Source of the DNA: a bacterium
Lineage (GTDB): Bacteria > DUMJ01
Reading direction: 5' to 3'
Length of the DNA stretch: 33,690 nucleotides
NCBI GenBank assembly: GCA_026418035.1
Contig: JAOACC010000158.1
Coordinates: 1-33,690 of the forward strand
Part shown: positions 15,221 to 24,142 of the stretch, piece after piece
How positions within the stretch are numbered: the first letter of the stretch is position 1
How the letters are laid out: every line of letters starts with the position of its first letter
Made by a program: the position numbers and the translations under genes
The notes under the pieces: generated by a model
What the model saw: only the letters and a program-made list of their open reading frames with translations
Databases searched by the model: none
What the model was told of the DNA's origin: nothing

Positions 15221-15934
15221 ATGAAGGTTCGTGAAATTCTGTGTAAATCAGCTATAGTAAAATGTGGTTTTCCAGGTGGGGGATGGGCTATTAACCCCTA
15301 TGTAGGATGCGCGCATAACTGCTTATTAGGAACAGTTACTGACCCATATCAACCTCTAGAGGAAGGATATAGAATTACAAGAAGTATATTAGAAGCGCTA
15401 GTTAATATACCCAATCCTATAAGCATCCTAACTAAGTCTGATTTAATCCTAAGAGATATCGACTTATTAAAGAAAATCTCTAACATTGATGTAAATTTTA
15501 CAATCAACACCTTAGATGAAAAATGGAAGAGTCTTGTAGAACCTAACTCGCCAAGTATTAACAGGAGATTAAAAGCTATCGAAGAACTAAAAAGGGAAAA
15601 TATCAAGGTATATGTAATGATGGGTCCATACTTCCCATTCTTTACAGATGCTAAAAAACTATTCGAAGAGTTCAAGAAACTTGGGATAAGTGAGATTCAT
15701 ACTGAAAGTTTCAATACAATTGGTGGAACGTGGACAGACATAGAAAAAGTCCTAAAGGAATATTATCCAGAAATATTACCCAAAATGAAAGAAATATTTT
15801 TTAATTACAATAAATACTATGATTTCTACAGTGAGGTAGAAAGGGAAATTCAAAATTTAGCTCAAAAGCATGGGTTCTCAGTTAACATATACTTTGGCAT
15901 AGGACATAAAAAAGCTAATTTAAGTTCTACCTAA
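15221..15934 (+). CDS. Radical SAM protein (SPL/Rv2578c type) missing part of its cluster motif
   Basis: The 237-residue protein opens MKVREILCKSAIVKCG with INPYVGCAHNC, the standard start of Rv2578c-like spore-photolyase-type radical SAM proteins. In that family CAHNC continues as VYCYA, giving CX3CX2C. Here Cys34 (codon at 15320-15322) is followed directly by LLGTVTDPYQPLEEGYR, which normally lies about 45 residues further on. The third Cys and the segment after it are absent, so the 4Fe-4S cluster and radical chemistry are probably lost although the frame stays open to a normal C-terminus. An earlier ATG (15194) is possible but has no ribosome site. It is probably a decaying gene; a sequence or assembly artefact is the alternative. 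Confidence 0.75.
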   Translation: MKVREILCKSAIVKCGFPGGGWAINPYVGCAHNCLLGTVTDPYQPLEEGYRITRSILEALVNIPNPISILTKSDLILRDIDLLKKISNIDVNFTINTLDEKWKSLVEPNSPSINRRLKAIEELKRENIKVYVMMGPYFPFFTDAKKLFEEFKKLGISEIHTESFNTIGGTWTDIEKVLKEYYPEILPKMKEIFFNYNKYYDFYSEVEREIQNLAQKHGFSVNIYFGIGHKKANLSST

Positions 15935-16576
15935 TAAGGCATATCGCAGAAAGTATACTCCAAAACCAATCAAGAAGAAGCTTGCAACAATAAGGATATA
16001 TCTATAAACCTTCCTCCAGAATGGCAGAGACAAAGCTCCGCCTATAAAACCTATAAAAAGATACCAAACATAATCTGATAATATGTGTCCTATATAAAAG
16101 GCTAAGATACCTATAACTAAATAAATTTTAGCCTGAGCTATAAAAGAAACTCCTATAGTAAGCCACCACAAAAGCCAGTAAGGATTAGCCAAGGATGTCA
16201 AAGCTCCTGCAAGAATCAAAGAGGGATTAAGAGAGTAGACTTTTGTCTTAGGTGGATCATCTGTATTTGAAGGAGAGAAGATTTTATTCTTTACAATATC
16301 TAAGAATAGATTTATGCCTGAGTAAATCAAAAATAGACTACCAATAAAGCTAAATATCCTAAGGAATATAGGGTTATTAAGAAAGGCTTGAAATCCAAGA
16401 AGAAGTAAAACTATCAAAATTCCCTCTAAAATAGCATGACCTGTAACAATCTCTAAAGATCTTCTCCATCCACCTAAACTACTCTGGGCTAGAACCAAAG
16501 TCATTAGCGGACCTGGGGCAGATGCTCCAGAGAAACCCACCAAGAAACTAGTAGAAAATAAAATTAACAGTCCCAT
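15920..16576 (-). CDS. LysE/RhtB-family amino acid exporter
   Basis: A 218-residue membrane protein with about six hydrophobic segments and the family opening FLVGFSGASAPGPLMTLVLA, then GHAILEGILIVLLLLG and later ALTSLANPYWLLWWLTIG. Family members export lysine, threonine or other small solutes; this one cannot be assigned. Its end overlaps the radical SAM gene tail-to-tail by 15 bases. A site GGAGGTATAC precedes the start. Confidence 0.85.
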   Translation of the reverse strand: MGLLILFSTSFLVGFSGASAPGPLMTLVLAQSSLGGWRRSLEIVTGHAILEGILIVLLLLGFQAFLNNPIFLRIFSFIGSLFLIYSGINLFLDIVKNKIFSPSNTDDPPKTKVYSLNPSLILAGALTSLANPYWLLWWLTIGVSFIAQAKIYLVIGILAFYIGHILSDYVWYLFIGFIGGALSLPFWRKVYRYILIVASFFLIGFGVYFLRYALLGRT

Positions 16577-16624
16577 CTTTAAAAGTATACCTCCTCCATT
16601 GTGAAATACAAATTACTTTAGCTA

Positions 16625-17281
16625 CTATTCAAATAGTTTAGTCCCTATTCTTACTATATTTGCCCCTTCCTCAATGGCAACCTTATAAGAATCACTCATT
16701 CCCATAGAGAGATACTTCATTTCTACATTGGGTAACTTAAGTGAATCTATATAATTAAATAATCTCTTCATCTCTTTAAAGTAGGGTCTTAGTTTCTCGG
16801 GATTGTCAGCCAAAGGACCCATCGTCATTAATCCCATAATCCTTACATATTTAAAAGACAAGATCTCTCTAATTATGTTCTCTAATTCTTCCGGAATTAC
16901 ACCAGATTTCTGAGGCTCTTTAGCTATGTTCACCTCTATAAGTATTGGCATTACTTTCCCTATATTGGCACATCTCTTGTCTAGCTCCTCAGCTAATTTT
17001 ACAGAATCTACAGTCTCTATCATATCAAAAATTTCTAAATACTTTCTTCTCAGGAGATCATGCTTTTCTAAACTGGCTATACCTATATAATGCCAACTAA
17101 CCTTTTTATCTAGCAACGGAAATAGATTTCGGACATCCTTTATATAGTTTACCCCCAGAATCTTTACTCCAGCCTCTACCGCAGTCAAGATGTCTTCAGG
17201 AGAGCGCCCCTTTATGACTGCAACTAGTTCTACTCTCTGAGGTAATTCGTTTATTATCTTCTGAACATTATCTCTTATCAT
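16625..17281 (-). CDS. YggS/PROSC-family PLP-binding protein (divergent)
   Basis: A 218-residue alanine-racemase-like barrel that binds pyridoxal phosphate without a known reaction; family members control PLP and amino-acid balance. The PLP Lys is in [14 protein letters not shown]. The late motifs [20 protein letters not shown] and RIGTKLF are normal. Two central motifs depart from the family: [12 protein letters not shown] stands where HFIGxLQxNK is usual, and GVNYIKD where GENxVQE is usual. The start overlaps the stop of thiC by four bases, so it is translationally coupled to the thiamin gene. Confidence 0.85.
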   Translation of the reverse strand: MIRDNVQKIINELPQRVELVAVIKGRSPEDILTAVEAGVKILGVNYIKDVRNLFPLLDKKVSWHYIGIASLEKHDLLRRKYLEIFDMIETVDSVKLAEELDKRCANIGKVMPILIEVNIAKEPQKSGVIPEELENIIREILSFKYVRIMGLMTMGPLADNPEKLRPYFKEMKRLFNYIDSLKLPNVEMKYLSMGMSDSYKVAIEEGANIVRIGTKLFE

Positions 17282-18585
17282 ATATTTTCAAGAGCTTTCT
17301 TTGTTAATCTTATAGCACAGAATTTTGCCCCACACATAGAGCAAAATTCACTAGTTTTATAAGCCTCTCCAGGCATAGCTCTACTGTAAATTTCTCTAGC
17401 CCGATCCGGGTCTATAGCTAATTTAAACTGCTTCTCCCAATCAAAGGCGAACCTTGCCTTAGACATCTCATCATCCCAATTCCTTGCATTCTTAATACCT
17501 CTAGCTATATCTGCTACATGGGCAGAGATCCTAGCAGATATAACCCCAACTCTAACATCCTCTACAGTAGGAAGGCCTAGATGTTCTGAGGGAGTAACAT
17601 AACAGATGAAAGAAGCTCCAGCCCAACCAGCTATAGCTGCACCAATAGCTGATGTTATATGGTCATAACCAGGAGCAATATCGGTTACTATAGGACCAAG
17701 GACATAAAAAGGAGCCTCTCTACATATTCTCCTTGCCTTTTCTACATTCATAACAATCTTATCTATTGGGATATGTCCAGGCCCCTCTATTATAACTTGC
17801 ACGTCTTTCTGCCAAGCCCTTGTTGTAAGCTCTCCCAAAATCTCTAATTCAGCAAATTGAGCAGAATCGTTAGCATCAGCAAGGCATCCTGGCCTTAATC
17901 CATCGCCAAGACTTAGAGTAACATCGTATCTTCTAGCTATCTCTAATATATCATCAAACCTCTCATAATATGGATTCTGTTTATTATGATACGCCATCCA
18001 GCAAGCGAGTATACTTCCTCCTCTACTTACTATACCCATTACTCTTTTTTCTACAAGTGAAAGATGTTCCTTAAGTATACCTGCATGGATGGTCATAAAA
18101 TCAACACCTTGTTTGGCATGAAGCTCAACAATATCTATAAAATCATCCTCTTTTATATCTTTTATGTCATTAAACTCCTCTGCCAATTGATATATAGGGA
18201 CAGTTCCAACAGGAACAGTGCTCTTCTCTATAATCTTTTCTCTTATCCTATTAAGGTCTCCTCCGGTACTTAAATCCATTACAGTATCAGCACCATACTT
18301 TATTGCAGTTTCTAATTTATTAAGCTCAATCTCTTCACTAGCTTCTACTGGAGAACTCCCTATATTGGCATTTACTTTACACCTCACTGATATACCAATT
18401 CCTACAGGATGAAGATTTCTATGATTTACATTGGCAGGAATAACTAACCTACCTACCGCCACCTCTCTTCTAACAAATTCAGGTTCTAATCCCTCGTCAT
18501 TTGCCACTACTTCCATCTCTTCCGTTATAATCCCAGAACGAGCATATCTCATCTGAGTAAGTAAATACTTCCTACTAGGCCGCAC
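17278..18585 (-). CDS. thiC: Phosphomethylpyrimidine synthase ThiC
   Basis: This 435-residue enzyme turns aminoimidazole ribotide into the HMP phosphate unit of thiamin by SAM radical chemistry in the cytoplasm. Diagnostic sequence includes [46 protein letters not shown] and the C-terminal cluster motif CSMCGAKFC (CX2CX4C). The length is that of the short bacterial and archaeal form without the long N-terminal extension. It starts at GTG after GGAGGGAG. No TPP riboswitch is visible in the roughly 125-base upstream gap, unusual for thiC. Confidence 0.97.
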   Translation of the reverse strand: MRPSRKYLLTQMRYARSGIITEEMEVVANDEGLEPEFVRREVAVGRLVIPANVNHRNLHPVGIGISVRCKVNANIGSSPVEASEEIELNKLETAIKYGADTVMDLSTGGDLNRIREKIIEKSTVPVGTVPIYQLAEEFNDIKDIKEDDFIDIVELHAKQGVDFMTIHAGILKEHLSLVEKRVMGIVSRGGSILACWMAYHNKQNPYYERFDDILEIARRYDVTLSLGDGLRPGCLADANDSAQFAELEILGELTTRAWQKDVQVIIEGPGHIPIDKIVMNVEKARRICREAPFYVLGPIVTDIAPGYDHITSAIGAAIAGWAGASFICYVTPSEHLGLPTVEDVRVGVISARISAHVADIARGIKNARNWDDEMSKARFAFDWEKQFKLAIDPDRAREIYSRAMPGEAYKTSEFCSMCGAKFCAIRLTKKALENI

Positions 18586-18618
18586 TATACACTCCCTCCA
18601 TAAATCAATTATAGTTAT

Positions 18619-18624
18619 ATTATA
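18619..18624 (-). promoter_or_regulatory. Likely -10 box of the thiC-yggS promoter
   Basis: TATAAT on the minus strand, 34 bases upstream of the thiC start, leaving a very short leader. A TGCAAT sequence 16 bases upstream may be a weak -35 box. Confidence 0.45.
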
Positions 18625-18641
18625 ATCTCTTTATTAAACAA

Positions 18642-18672
18642 TTGCATAGACCTTTCAAAATAATGTTATAAT
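18642..18672 (+). promoter_or_regulatory. Likely promoter of the (alpha/alpha)6-barrel gene
   Basis: TTGCAT (18642-18647) and TATAAT (18667-18672) are separated by 19 bases, a slightly long spacer. It lies about 40 bases before the start codon at 18711 and is divergent from the thiC promoter. Confidence 0.45.
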
Positions 18673-18710
18673 TCTATATGATGTGATTTTAAATGTTGGA
18701 GGTAAGAAGT

Positions 18711-19967
18711 ATGGATTTTTATCTTCCCGAAGATCTTTCTTACACAATAGTTGATAGTATGAAGGATTCTGTTAAATTTGTTTTGGATTGTTGTCTCACT
18801 AAGTATAATGGACATTACTGTGCAAAATCTAGTTTTGTAGATGAGAACGGAGAACCAATGTTGTGGCATGATTTTGGAAACTTAGAAGGTCCTGGTTGGG
18901 CAGCAAATGCCGTGGGGGGAAGTTATGAACTCCTGTTGTTTGCAAATTATACTAAGAATAAAAAAATAAGGGAAATAGCATTTTCTATCTTAGATCATAT
19001 CTTAGAGGATGGATTTATCAATTACGAAACGGGCTTTGTATATCCCTACAGAAATATATCAGAAAATAAATTTTGTCTAAATTTTAAACATAATAACTAT
19101 TGGCTCTGTCCAGGTTCCTTAGCTAAGATAGGCTATCAGTTCCTTATTGTAAGTGATCTTGTAGATGAGGTAAAAAAGAAGAAGAAATTATTAAAACTTG
19201 GGAAAAATCTACTAAGATGGATTATTTCTAGAATTGAAATATGTCCAAATGGATGGTTTCCTAGAAGAATAACAATAGATGGGAAAATCTATAAAGAGAG
19301 AGCAGAAGGAGGGTTTGATCCTATATGGGATCACAGTGGAGACGGATTATACATAATTCAACTTATGACTGAGCTTACAAAGAGGAAATTAACAGACTAC
19401 TCTAAAGAAATAAGAGAGAAGACAGACATATTCATCAAAAATGAAGGCTTTTATGGAAGTATTAATCATGATACATACGATGATAACGAAAATGTTAGTT
19501 ATGCTGTTGCCTTTAGAGTTTTAAAGGAGATTGGTAATTTATTTAACGATGAAAAGATAAGAGATTTTGCTTATAATAACTCCTTAGCAGGTTTAGCTCA
19601 GTTTGAACTTAAAGAGGATAGAAATGGTGTTGCCACAAAAGGGTTACTATTTATGGAGAAATCGTGGGATACTGCATATCTATGGGAGAATGCTGAAGCA
19701 TCTTTAGCCTATCTAGAAGCCTATAATGATACCAAAGAAGAGATATTTCTAAACAAAGGGCTTACCATACTTAGAGCCATAGCAAAACATCATCATGGGG
19801 AATATGGATTTCTTACAGAAGGGGTAGACTGGAATAACCATGTAGGAGCGCAACATCATTTTGATGGAAAGGAGTTTGGAGATATAAAATACACAGAACC
19901 CTTTCTCAATAATCTACATATTACAGAACCAACAATATACTATCTATCAAGAATTTTAGGTACTTAA
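18711..19967 (+). CDS. Probable (alpha/alpha)6-barrel glycosidase-like protein
   Basis: I start at ATG (MDFYLPEDLSY), nine bases after GGAGGT; the upstream TTG lies just before that site. The 418-residue protein has no signal peptide. It is helix-rich with repeated aromatic and Gly motifs every 50-60 residues (GPGWAANAVGGSYELL, YWLCPGSLAKIGYQF, FDPIWDHSGDGLYIIQL, WDTAYLWENAEASLAYLEA), the pattern of six-hairpin glycosidases and lyases. I cannot name the family or pinpoint catalytic acids; Asp and Glu in the GNLEGPG, WDHSGDG and WENAEA motifs are candidates. Its gene ends 13 bases from the convergent 775-residue gene of the sugar locus. Confidence 0.6.
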   Translation: MDFYLPEDLSYTIVDSMKDSVKFVLDCCLTKYNGHYCAKSSFVDENGEPMLWHDFGNLEGPGWAANAVGGSYELLLFANYTKNKKIREIAFSILDHILEDGFINYETGFVYPYRNISENKFCLNFKHNNYWLCPGSLAKIGYQFLIVSDLVDEVKKKKKLLKLGKNLLRWIISRIEICPNGWFPRRITIDGKIYKERAEGGFDPIWDHSGDGLYIIQLMTELTKRKLTDYSKEIREKTDIFIKNEGFYGSINHDTYDDNENVSYAVAFRVLKEIGNLFNDEKIRDFAYNNSLAGLAQFELKEDRNGVATKGLLFMEKSWDTAYLWENAEASLAYLEAYNDTKEEIFLNKGLTILRAIAKHHHGEYGFLTEGVDWNNHVGAQHHFDGKEFGDIKYTEPFLNNLHITEPTIYYLSRILGT

Positions 19968-19980
19968 GGACAATTTTAAT

Positions 19981-22308
19981 CTACCAACTTATAATTATTT
20001 TCCCTTCTACTTCCTTTATTCTTATTTTCCTTCTGTCCATATCTACCTCTAAATTGTATTTAGGATTTACTTGAACATTTTCTAACTTGTCTTCGGGAGG
20101 ATAGAAAGTAATTTCAGCTCTATTCAGCCCATTAAGCTCTATTTCATCTTCGGTAAACTCATGTCTAAGTGTTCGTCTACACTTTATCTTCCCTAAAGAT
20201 TGCTTTATAAAGATTCTACATTCTTCATGAAAGGATTTCGGAAGATAATATAAAGAACCTCCATCTTTTATGGATACATCGTAATTAAAGAATATAGGAG
20301 CACCTTCAGGAAATCTAAGTAAAATTTGAACAGTAGTATCTGGCTTATAACCAGAAAAGATATATGCATTATTAGACCTTGAAATAAATATCTGTCCATT
20401 TCTATATTCCTCTGGAATTTGCTTAATACAGTAACCAAAATATTCTAAAAGGAATCTTAGGATCTTTGCGGGTAAGGGGTCTTTAAAATATATATTTTCT
20501 CCTTCTAAAGTAAAAGGTAAAGTCCCTCTAATCCAGAGTATCTTACCACCGTTCCATTCAGGAAGACTCCTTAAACTTGCATATATCTTTCTAACATCTC
20601 CCTTTATAGCCTCATATATAACTTTAGTATAAGGGTCTTTAGGGTCTGCCAACTCTTCTACTATAGGTCCTCCAGAAATATCTGATTCATGATAAAGGTT
20701 AAAGTTTTCTTTTCCAACAATTCTATATAGCTCTATTTCTCTATCTATTTCATCTCCAACTTTCAAATTTAAAAATCTTCTAAAATTATCATCTGTATGT
20801 AATATAGAGCCATAAACAATAACATTTCCACCCGACCTTACGAAATCTTCCACTTTCTTGCTATAATTCCAGAAATACAAAGGTATACATGTATACAGTA
20901 TTGAATTTCTCAATATCTCAAAATTACTCTCACCAAAATTGGTTGTAGAAATTACAGTATTTAAGGGTAAACCATTATCTATACATGATGCAGTAAAACA
21001 ATCCCAGAAAAATAGGTTATCCAATAAATCGGATGCTTTCAAACCAACTTCGTTATATTCATCAAATGGATATAACCATACTAATATGCCAGGCTTATCA
21101 GGACGATGGGAAATAGCCTTCCTAAGATGTGGTATTACTTCATATACTATATCTTCACAATAATCCCCATTATCATCATTTACTGCACTACAAATTATGC
21201 TATCTGCACTTATAATCTCACCTTCTGCATTTATCACTCCACTTGACATTGGACAATAAATATCAAAAGGTTGATGGTCATAGGGAAAATCTTCCCACGC
21301 ATCCTGAGGATACCAAGGGTCTAAAAGATAATATCCAAAATCAAAAGAATCTACAGGGGCTATTCTAGAGAGGTAACTTGCCATAGCAAAACCTAAAGAA
21401 TCATTAAAAAATACAGAAACTGTAGTGCTAAGAGGTCTGGTAAGATAATTTTTATATATATCTTTTATAGGAACACATTTAGCAGATATATCTACTCCAA
21501 TTGGCCAGTTAGTCCCTTGTGCTGTAATTATAATCTCTGGGACTTCCTCTCTTAATAGATTCCAAAACTCCTCTATCTCTTTAGATTCTGAATCAAAATT
21601 AACTAAATTAAATCTTTTTCCATCAAAATTATGCCCAATTAAAGACCAAGGATGTGTTCCAAAACCAAGTCCATTAGAGAATGAAACCCCATCTATTTCT
21701 ATAAACTCAATAAATTTCTTTATTTGTTTACCGAGAAATTTCCCAAAAGGTTCACCTTCTGGAATCCCATCCAGATAACTAGCATACCTATTATTATCTT
21801 TATTAAACTTAGCTCTAAACGAAATTGAATTACCATGCCCACCTCCTTGAAATTCAAGGATCTCTGGATGTCTTATGTATCTGAATGAAGACTCACTAAA
21901 TTCCGGACCAGGCTCTATATTCACTATTATTTTCACATTTAAGCCTTCTCTTTCTAAAAGAGATTTAAATGAACTAAAAATAAATTTTAAATCGTTATAG
22001 GTAAAGTGAATCCAATCTTCTATGTAATTTCTCAACTTAATAGGTTCAAAACTATACCCCCCATATAAAGGATTATTGTGCCCTTTATAATGGTCCCACT
22101 CAAACTCTGAATCAGGATTTCCATCCCAAGTAAGAATCAAATCACCATTACCTATAAGAAAGTTAAACCAGATCTCTTCCGCCTCTTTCATCAAAGGAAA
22201 CCACAAACATAATAATTCTACTATCTTGGAATAAATAAATTCTTTGCTTTTATCCTTAAAGGGCTTTAGAGAAATACCAAGCCCTAGAGTTCTTATTTTT
22301 TTATTCAT
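19981..22308 (-). CDS. Large protein of unrecognised family, probably a multidomain carbohydrate-active enzyme
   Basis: A 775-residue cytoplasmic protein without a signal peptide. The N-terminal 350 residues look like a TIM barrel rich in acidic and aromatic groups (TWDGNPDSEFEWDHYKG, IIVNIEPGPEFSES, FSNGLGFGTHPWS, IIITAQGTNWP). Residues about 400-500 read like a glutamine-amidotransferase-like (beta-galactosidase trimerisation) domain: GILVWLYPFDEYNEVGLKA, then VEDFVRSGGNVIVYGSIL. The C-terminal part is beta-rich. This order recalls GH42-type enzymes, but I do not see their catalytic signatures with certainty. It is the last gene of the sugar-importer operon, 18 bases after the permease, so it probably acts on the imported sugar. 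Confidence 0.5.
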   Translation of the reverse strand: MNKKIRTLGLGISLKPFKDKSKEFIYSKIVELLCLWFPLMKEAEEIWFNFLIGNGDLILTWDGNPDSEFEWDHYKGHNNPLYGGYSFEPIKLRNYIEDWIHFTYNDLKFIFSSFKSLLEREGLNVKIIVNIEPGPEFSESSFRYIRHPEILEFQGGGHGNSISFRAKFNKDNNRYASYLDGIPEGEPFGKFLGKQIKKFIEFIEIDGVSFSNGLGFGTHPWSLIGHNFDGKRFNLVNFDSESKEIEEFWNLLREEVPEIIITAQGTNWPIGVDISAKCVPIKDIYKNYLTRPLSTTVSVFFNDSLGFAMASYLSRIAPVDSFDFGYYLLDPWYPQDAWEDFPYDHQPFDIYCPMSSGVINAEGEIISADSIICSAVNDDNGDYCEDIVYEVIPHLRKAISHRPDKPGILVWLYPFDEYNEVGLKASDLLDNLFFWDCFTASCIDNGLPLNTVISTTNFGESNFEILRNSILYTCIPLYFWNYSKKVEDFVRSGGNVIVYGSILHTDDNFRRFLNLKVGDEIDREIELYRIVGKENFNLYHESDISGGPIVEELADPKDPYTKVIYEAIKGDVRKIYASLRSLPEWNGGKILWIRGTLPFTLEGENIYFKDPLPAKILRFLLEYFGYCIKQIPEEYRNGQIFISRSNNAYIFSGYKPDTTVQILLRFPEGAPIFFNYDVSIKDGGSLYYLPKSFHEECRIFIKQSLGKIKCRRTLRHEFTEDEIELNGLNRAEITFYPPEDKLENVQVNPKYNLEVDMDRRKIRIKEVEGKIIISW

Positions 22309-22326
22309 AATCTACCACCTCTATTC

Positions 22327-23148
22327 TTACATCTTTATAGCTCCAGAGAGTAATCCTTGAATATAGAATCTCATAGTAAATATAAAAAGTATTATTAGTG
22401 GGACAGAAGCTAATATATATCCAGCAAATAAGGGCCCATAATTTTGATAATAAGCAGAATTAAAAGCCATTATCCCTACAGTTACTGGTCTAAGTTCAGG
22501 TTTTGTAATGGTTACTAGTGGCCAAATGATATCATTCCAAGTCCCAACAAAATGCATAATAGCTATAGTCACTAGAGTTGGATATGAAAGAGGAACAGCT
22601 ATCTTTACATAAATCTGGAATATTCCAGCACCGTCCACCCTAGCTGCTTCAAATAGTTCTTCTGGAAGTGAACTCATAAAACTATGTATAACAAATATAG
22701 CAAATATCTGACCGCCTGAAGTCCAAGGTAATATGCATGCCCATCTAGTGTTAAGTAAACCTAGGTTTTTTACAATTATGAATGTAGGTATCAAAGTGAG
22801 GGCTCCGGGAATCATAAGTAAACTTATAATAGCATAGAAAAGAAATTCACGGCCAGGAAATTTGTATCTAGCAAATATATATCCAACATAAGAAGATAAA
22901 AATACCACCATAACTACAGTAAGAGAACTCATTATAAGACTATTATAGATATATTGTCTTACTGCTTTCCAGGCTGCTGTATAATTTGCCCACCTTATAA
23001 GTTGTGGAAGTCCCAAAAAGTTATGTGTAAACTCTTCGTGACTTTTCACGGAAGAGATTAATAAAAAAAAGAAAGGATAAAGAGTTAATAAAATAAGAAC
23101 AATGATTGAGAGGTGCTTAAAAATCTCTCCTATATAGAACCTATTCAT
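22327..23148 (-). CDS. Sugar ABC importer permease, MalG type
   Basis: A 273-residue inner-membrane protein with six hydrophobic segments. The EAA loop is EELFEAARVDGAGIFQIYVK near 184-203 and the later MHFVGTWNDIIWPLV is the family hallmark (FxxxWNDFxxPL). GGAGGT precedes its ATG, which overlaps the upstream permease stop by four bases. It pairs with the MalF-type partner to form the channel of a CUT1 importer; no ATPase gene is in the locus, so a shared MsmK-like ATPase encoded elsewhere is likely. Confidence 0.9.
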   Translation of the reverse strand: MNRFYIGEIFKHLSIIVLILLTLYPFFFLLISSVKSHEEFTHNFLGLPQLIRWANYTAAWKAVRQYIYNSLIMSSLTVVMVVFLSSYVGYIFARYKFPGREFLFYAIISLLMIPGALTLIPTFIIVKNLGLLNTRWACILPWTSGGQIFAIFVIHSFMSSLPEELFEAARVDGAGIFQIYVKIAVPLSYPTLVTIAIMHFVGTWNDIIWPLVTITKPELRPVTVGIMAFNSAYYQNYGPLFAGYILASVPLIILFIFTMRFYIQGLLSGAIKM

Positions 23149-24053
23149 TTTGTACCTCCAAATTCTATAGGAGCTTGTATATATCTACGACTTACTATTG
23201 TCAAAAATAGAATAACTCCAAAAAGGAATGTCCCAATAGCACATCCATAACCCATCCTATAGTAGAGAAAAGCACTATTATACATATACATACCAGGTAC
23301 CATAGTCGAGTAACCAGGTCCACCTTGCGTTAAGACAACCTGAGTAGTATAACCTTGCATTACACCTATTATAGTGAGTATAAGTATAAGTTTAATTTGA
23401 CCAAGTATCATAGGGATATCTATGTAAAATATCTGCTGTAATCTAGTTGCTCCATCTATTATGCTTGATTCAAATAATTCTTTATTAATACTCTGAAGTC
23501 CAGCTAAGTATATAAGATAATTAAAAGAACCAATCCATGGAAAACCTATAAATATAAGTGCAAATAGAGCAGTATTAAAATCACCTAACCAAGGTCTAGT
23601 TAAACTGCCTAAACCTAGAATTGTAAGAAAATTATTTAGTAATCCATCTGGTCTATATATAAATCCCCAAAGTAAAAGGACTACGATACCAGGAACAACC
23701 ATCGGAACTACAAACATTGTGCGATATAAATACTGCATCTTTAAATTTCTAAGATTAAATGTAAGTTCTGCAGCCAACAGAGGGAATGTTATAGAAATAA
23801 TAACACCCGATATAGCAAGAATAGAAACATTTCTTAGAGCTATGATAAATACAGGGTCTTTAAAGAGATTTACAAAATTCTTAATTCCTATAAACTTTTC
23901 ATATCCGATTCCATCCCACTCAAATAGAGAATGATATAGCGCGTTAATAGCAGGATAGTAATTAAAGGTTAATAAAAGTGCAAATGTAGGGACAAGAGAG
24001 AGATAGATAAATTTATTTTTATAGACACTATTTAAAAGAGAACTCCGCTTCAT
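23145..24053 (-). CDS. Sugar ABC importer permease, MalF/UgpA type
   Basis: I start at the ATG reading MKRSSLLNSVYKN, eight bases after AAGGGGG; a GTG three codons earlier is less well placed. The 302-residue protein has six hydrophobic segments, a FEWDGIGYEKFIGIKNFVNL periplasmic part and the EAA loop INKELFESSIIDGATRLQQI. TIIGVMQGYTTQVVLTQGGP near 239-258 is typical of this half. It lies 80 bases after the binding-protein gene, separated from it by a strong hairpin. Confidence 0.88.
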   Translation of the reverse strand: MKRSSLLNSVYKNKFIYLSLVPTFALLLTFNYYPAINALYHSLFEWDGIGYEKFIGIKNFVNLFKDPVFIIALRNVSILAISGVIISITFPLLAAELTFNLRNLKMQYLYRTMFVVPMVVPGIVVLLLWGFIYRPDGLLNNFLTILGLGSLTRPWLGDFNTALFALIFIGFPWIGSFNYLIYLAGLQSINKELFESSIIDGATRLQQIFYIDIPMILGQIKLILILTIIGVMQGYTTQVVLTQGGPGYSTMVPGMYMYNSAFLYYRMGYGCAIGTFLFGVILFLTIVSRRYIQAPIEFGGTK

Positions 24054-24078
24054 TATATTCACCCCCTTCTAGACAATT

Positions 24079-24134
24079 AATAATAAGGGGAGCATAGAAC
24101 TATCAAAATTCTAGTTCTATCTCCCCTTATTATT
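24079..24134 (-). terminator. Intercistronic hairpin between binding-protein and permease genes
   Basis: A perfect 14-bp outer stem (24079-24092 with 24121-24134), a one-base bulge, and a perfect 8-bp inner stem (24094-24101 with 24113-24120) enclose an 11-nt loop. The minus-strand tail ATTGTC has no T run. Such hairpins after a binding-protein gene usually protect its mRNA or cause partial termination, so that binding protein outnumbers permease. Confidence 0.75.
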
Positions 24135-24142
24135 TGTTATTA

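Noticed and set aside
15349-15675. Minus-strand 108-codon frame inside the radical SAM gene
   Set aside because: Antisense shadow; the plus-strand frame matches a known family on both sides of the deletion.
18586-18710. Possible TPP riboswitch upstream of thiC
   Set aside because: The CUGAGA and other conserved TPP aptamer segments are absent, and the likely -10 box leaves a leader of only about 25-30 bases.
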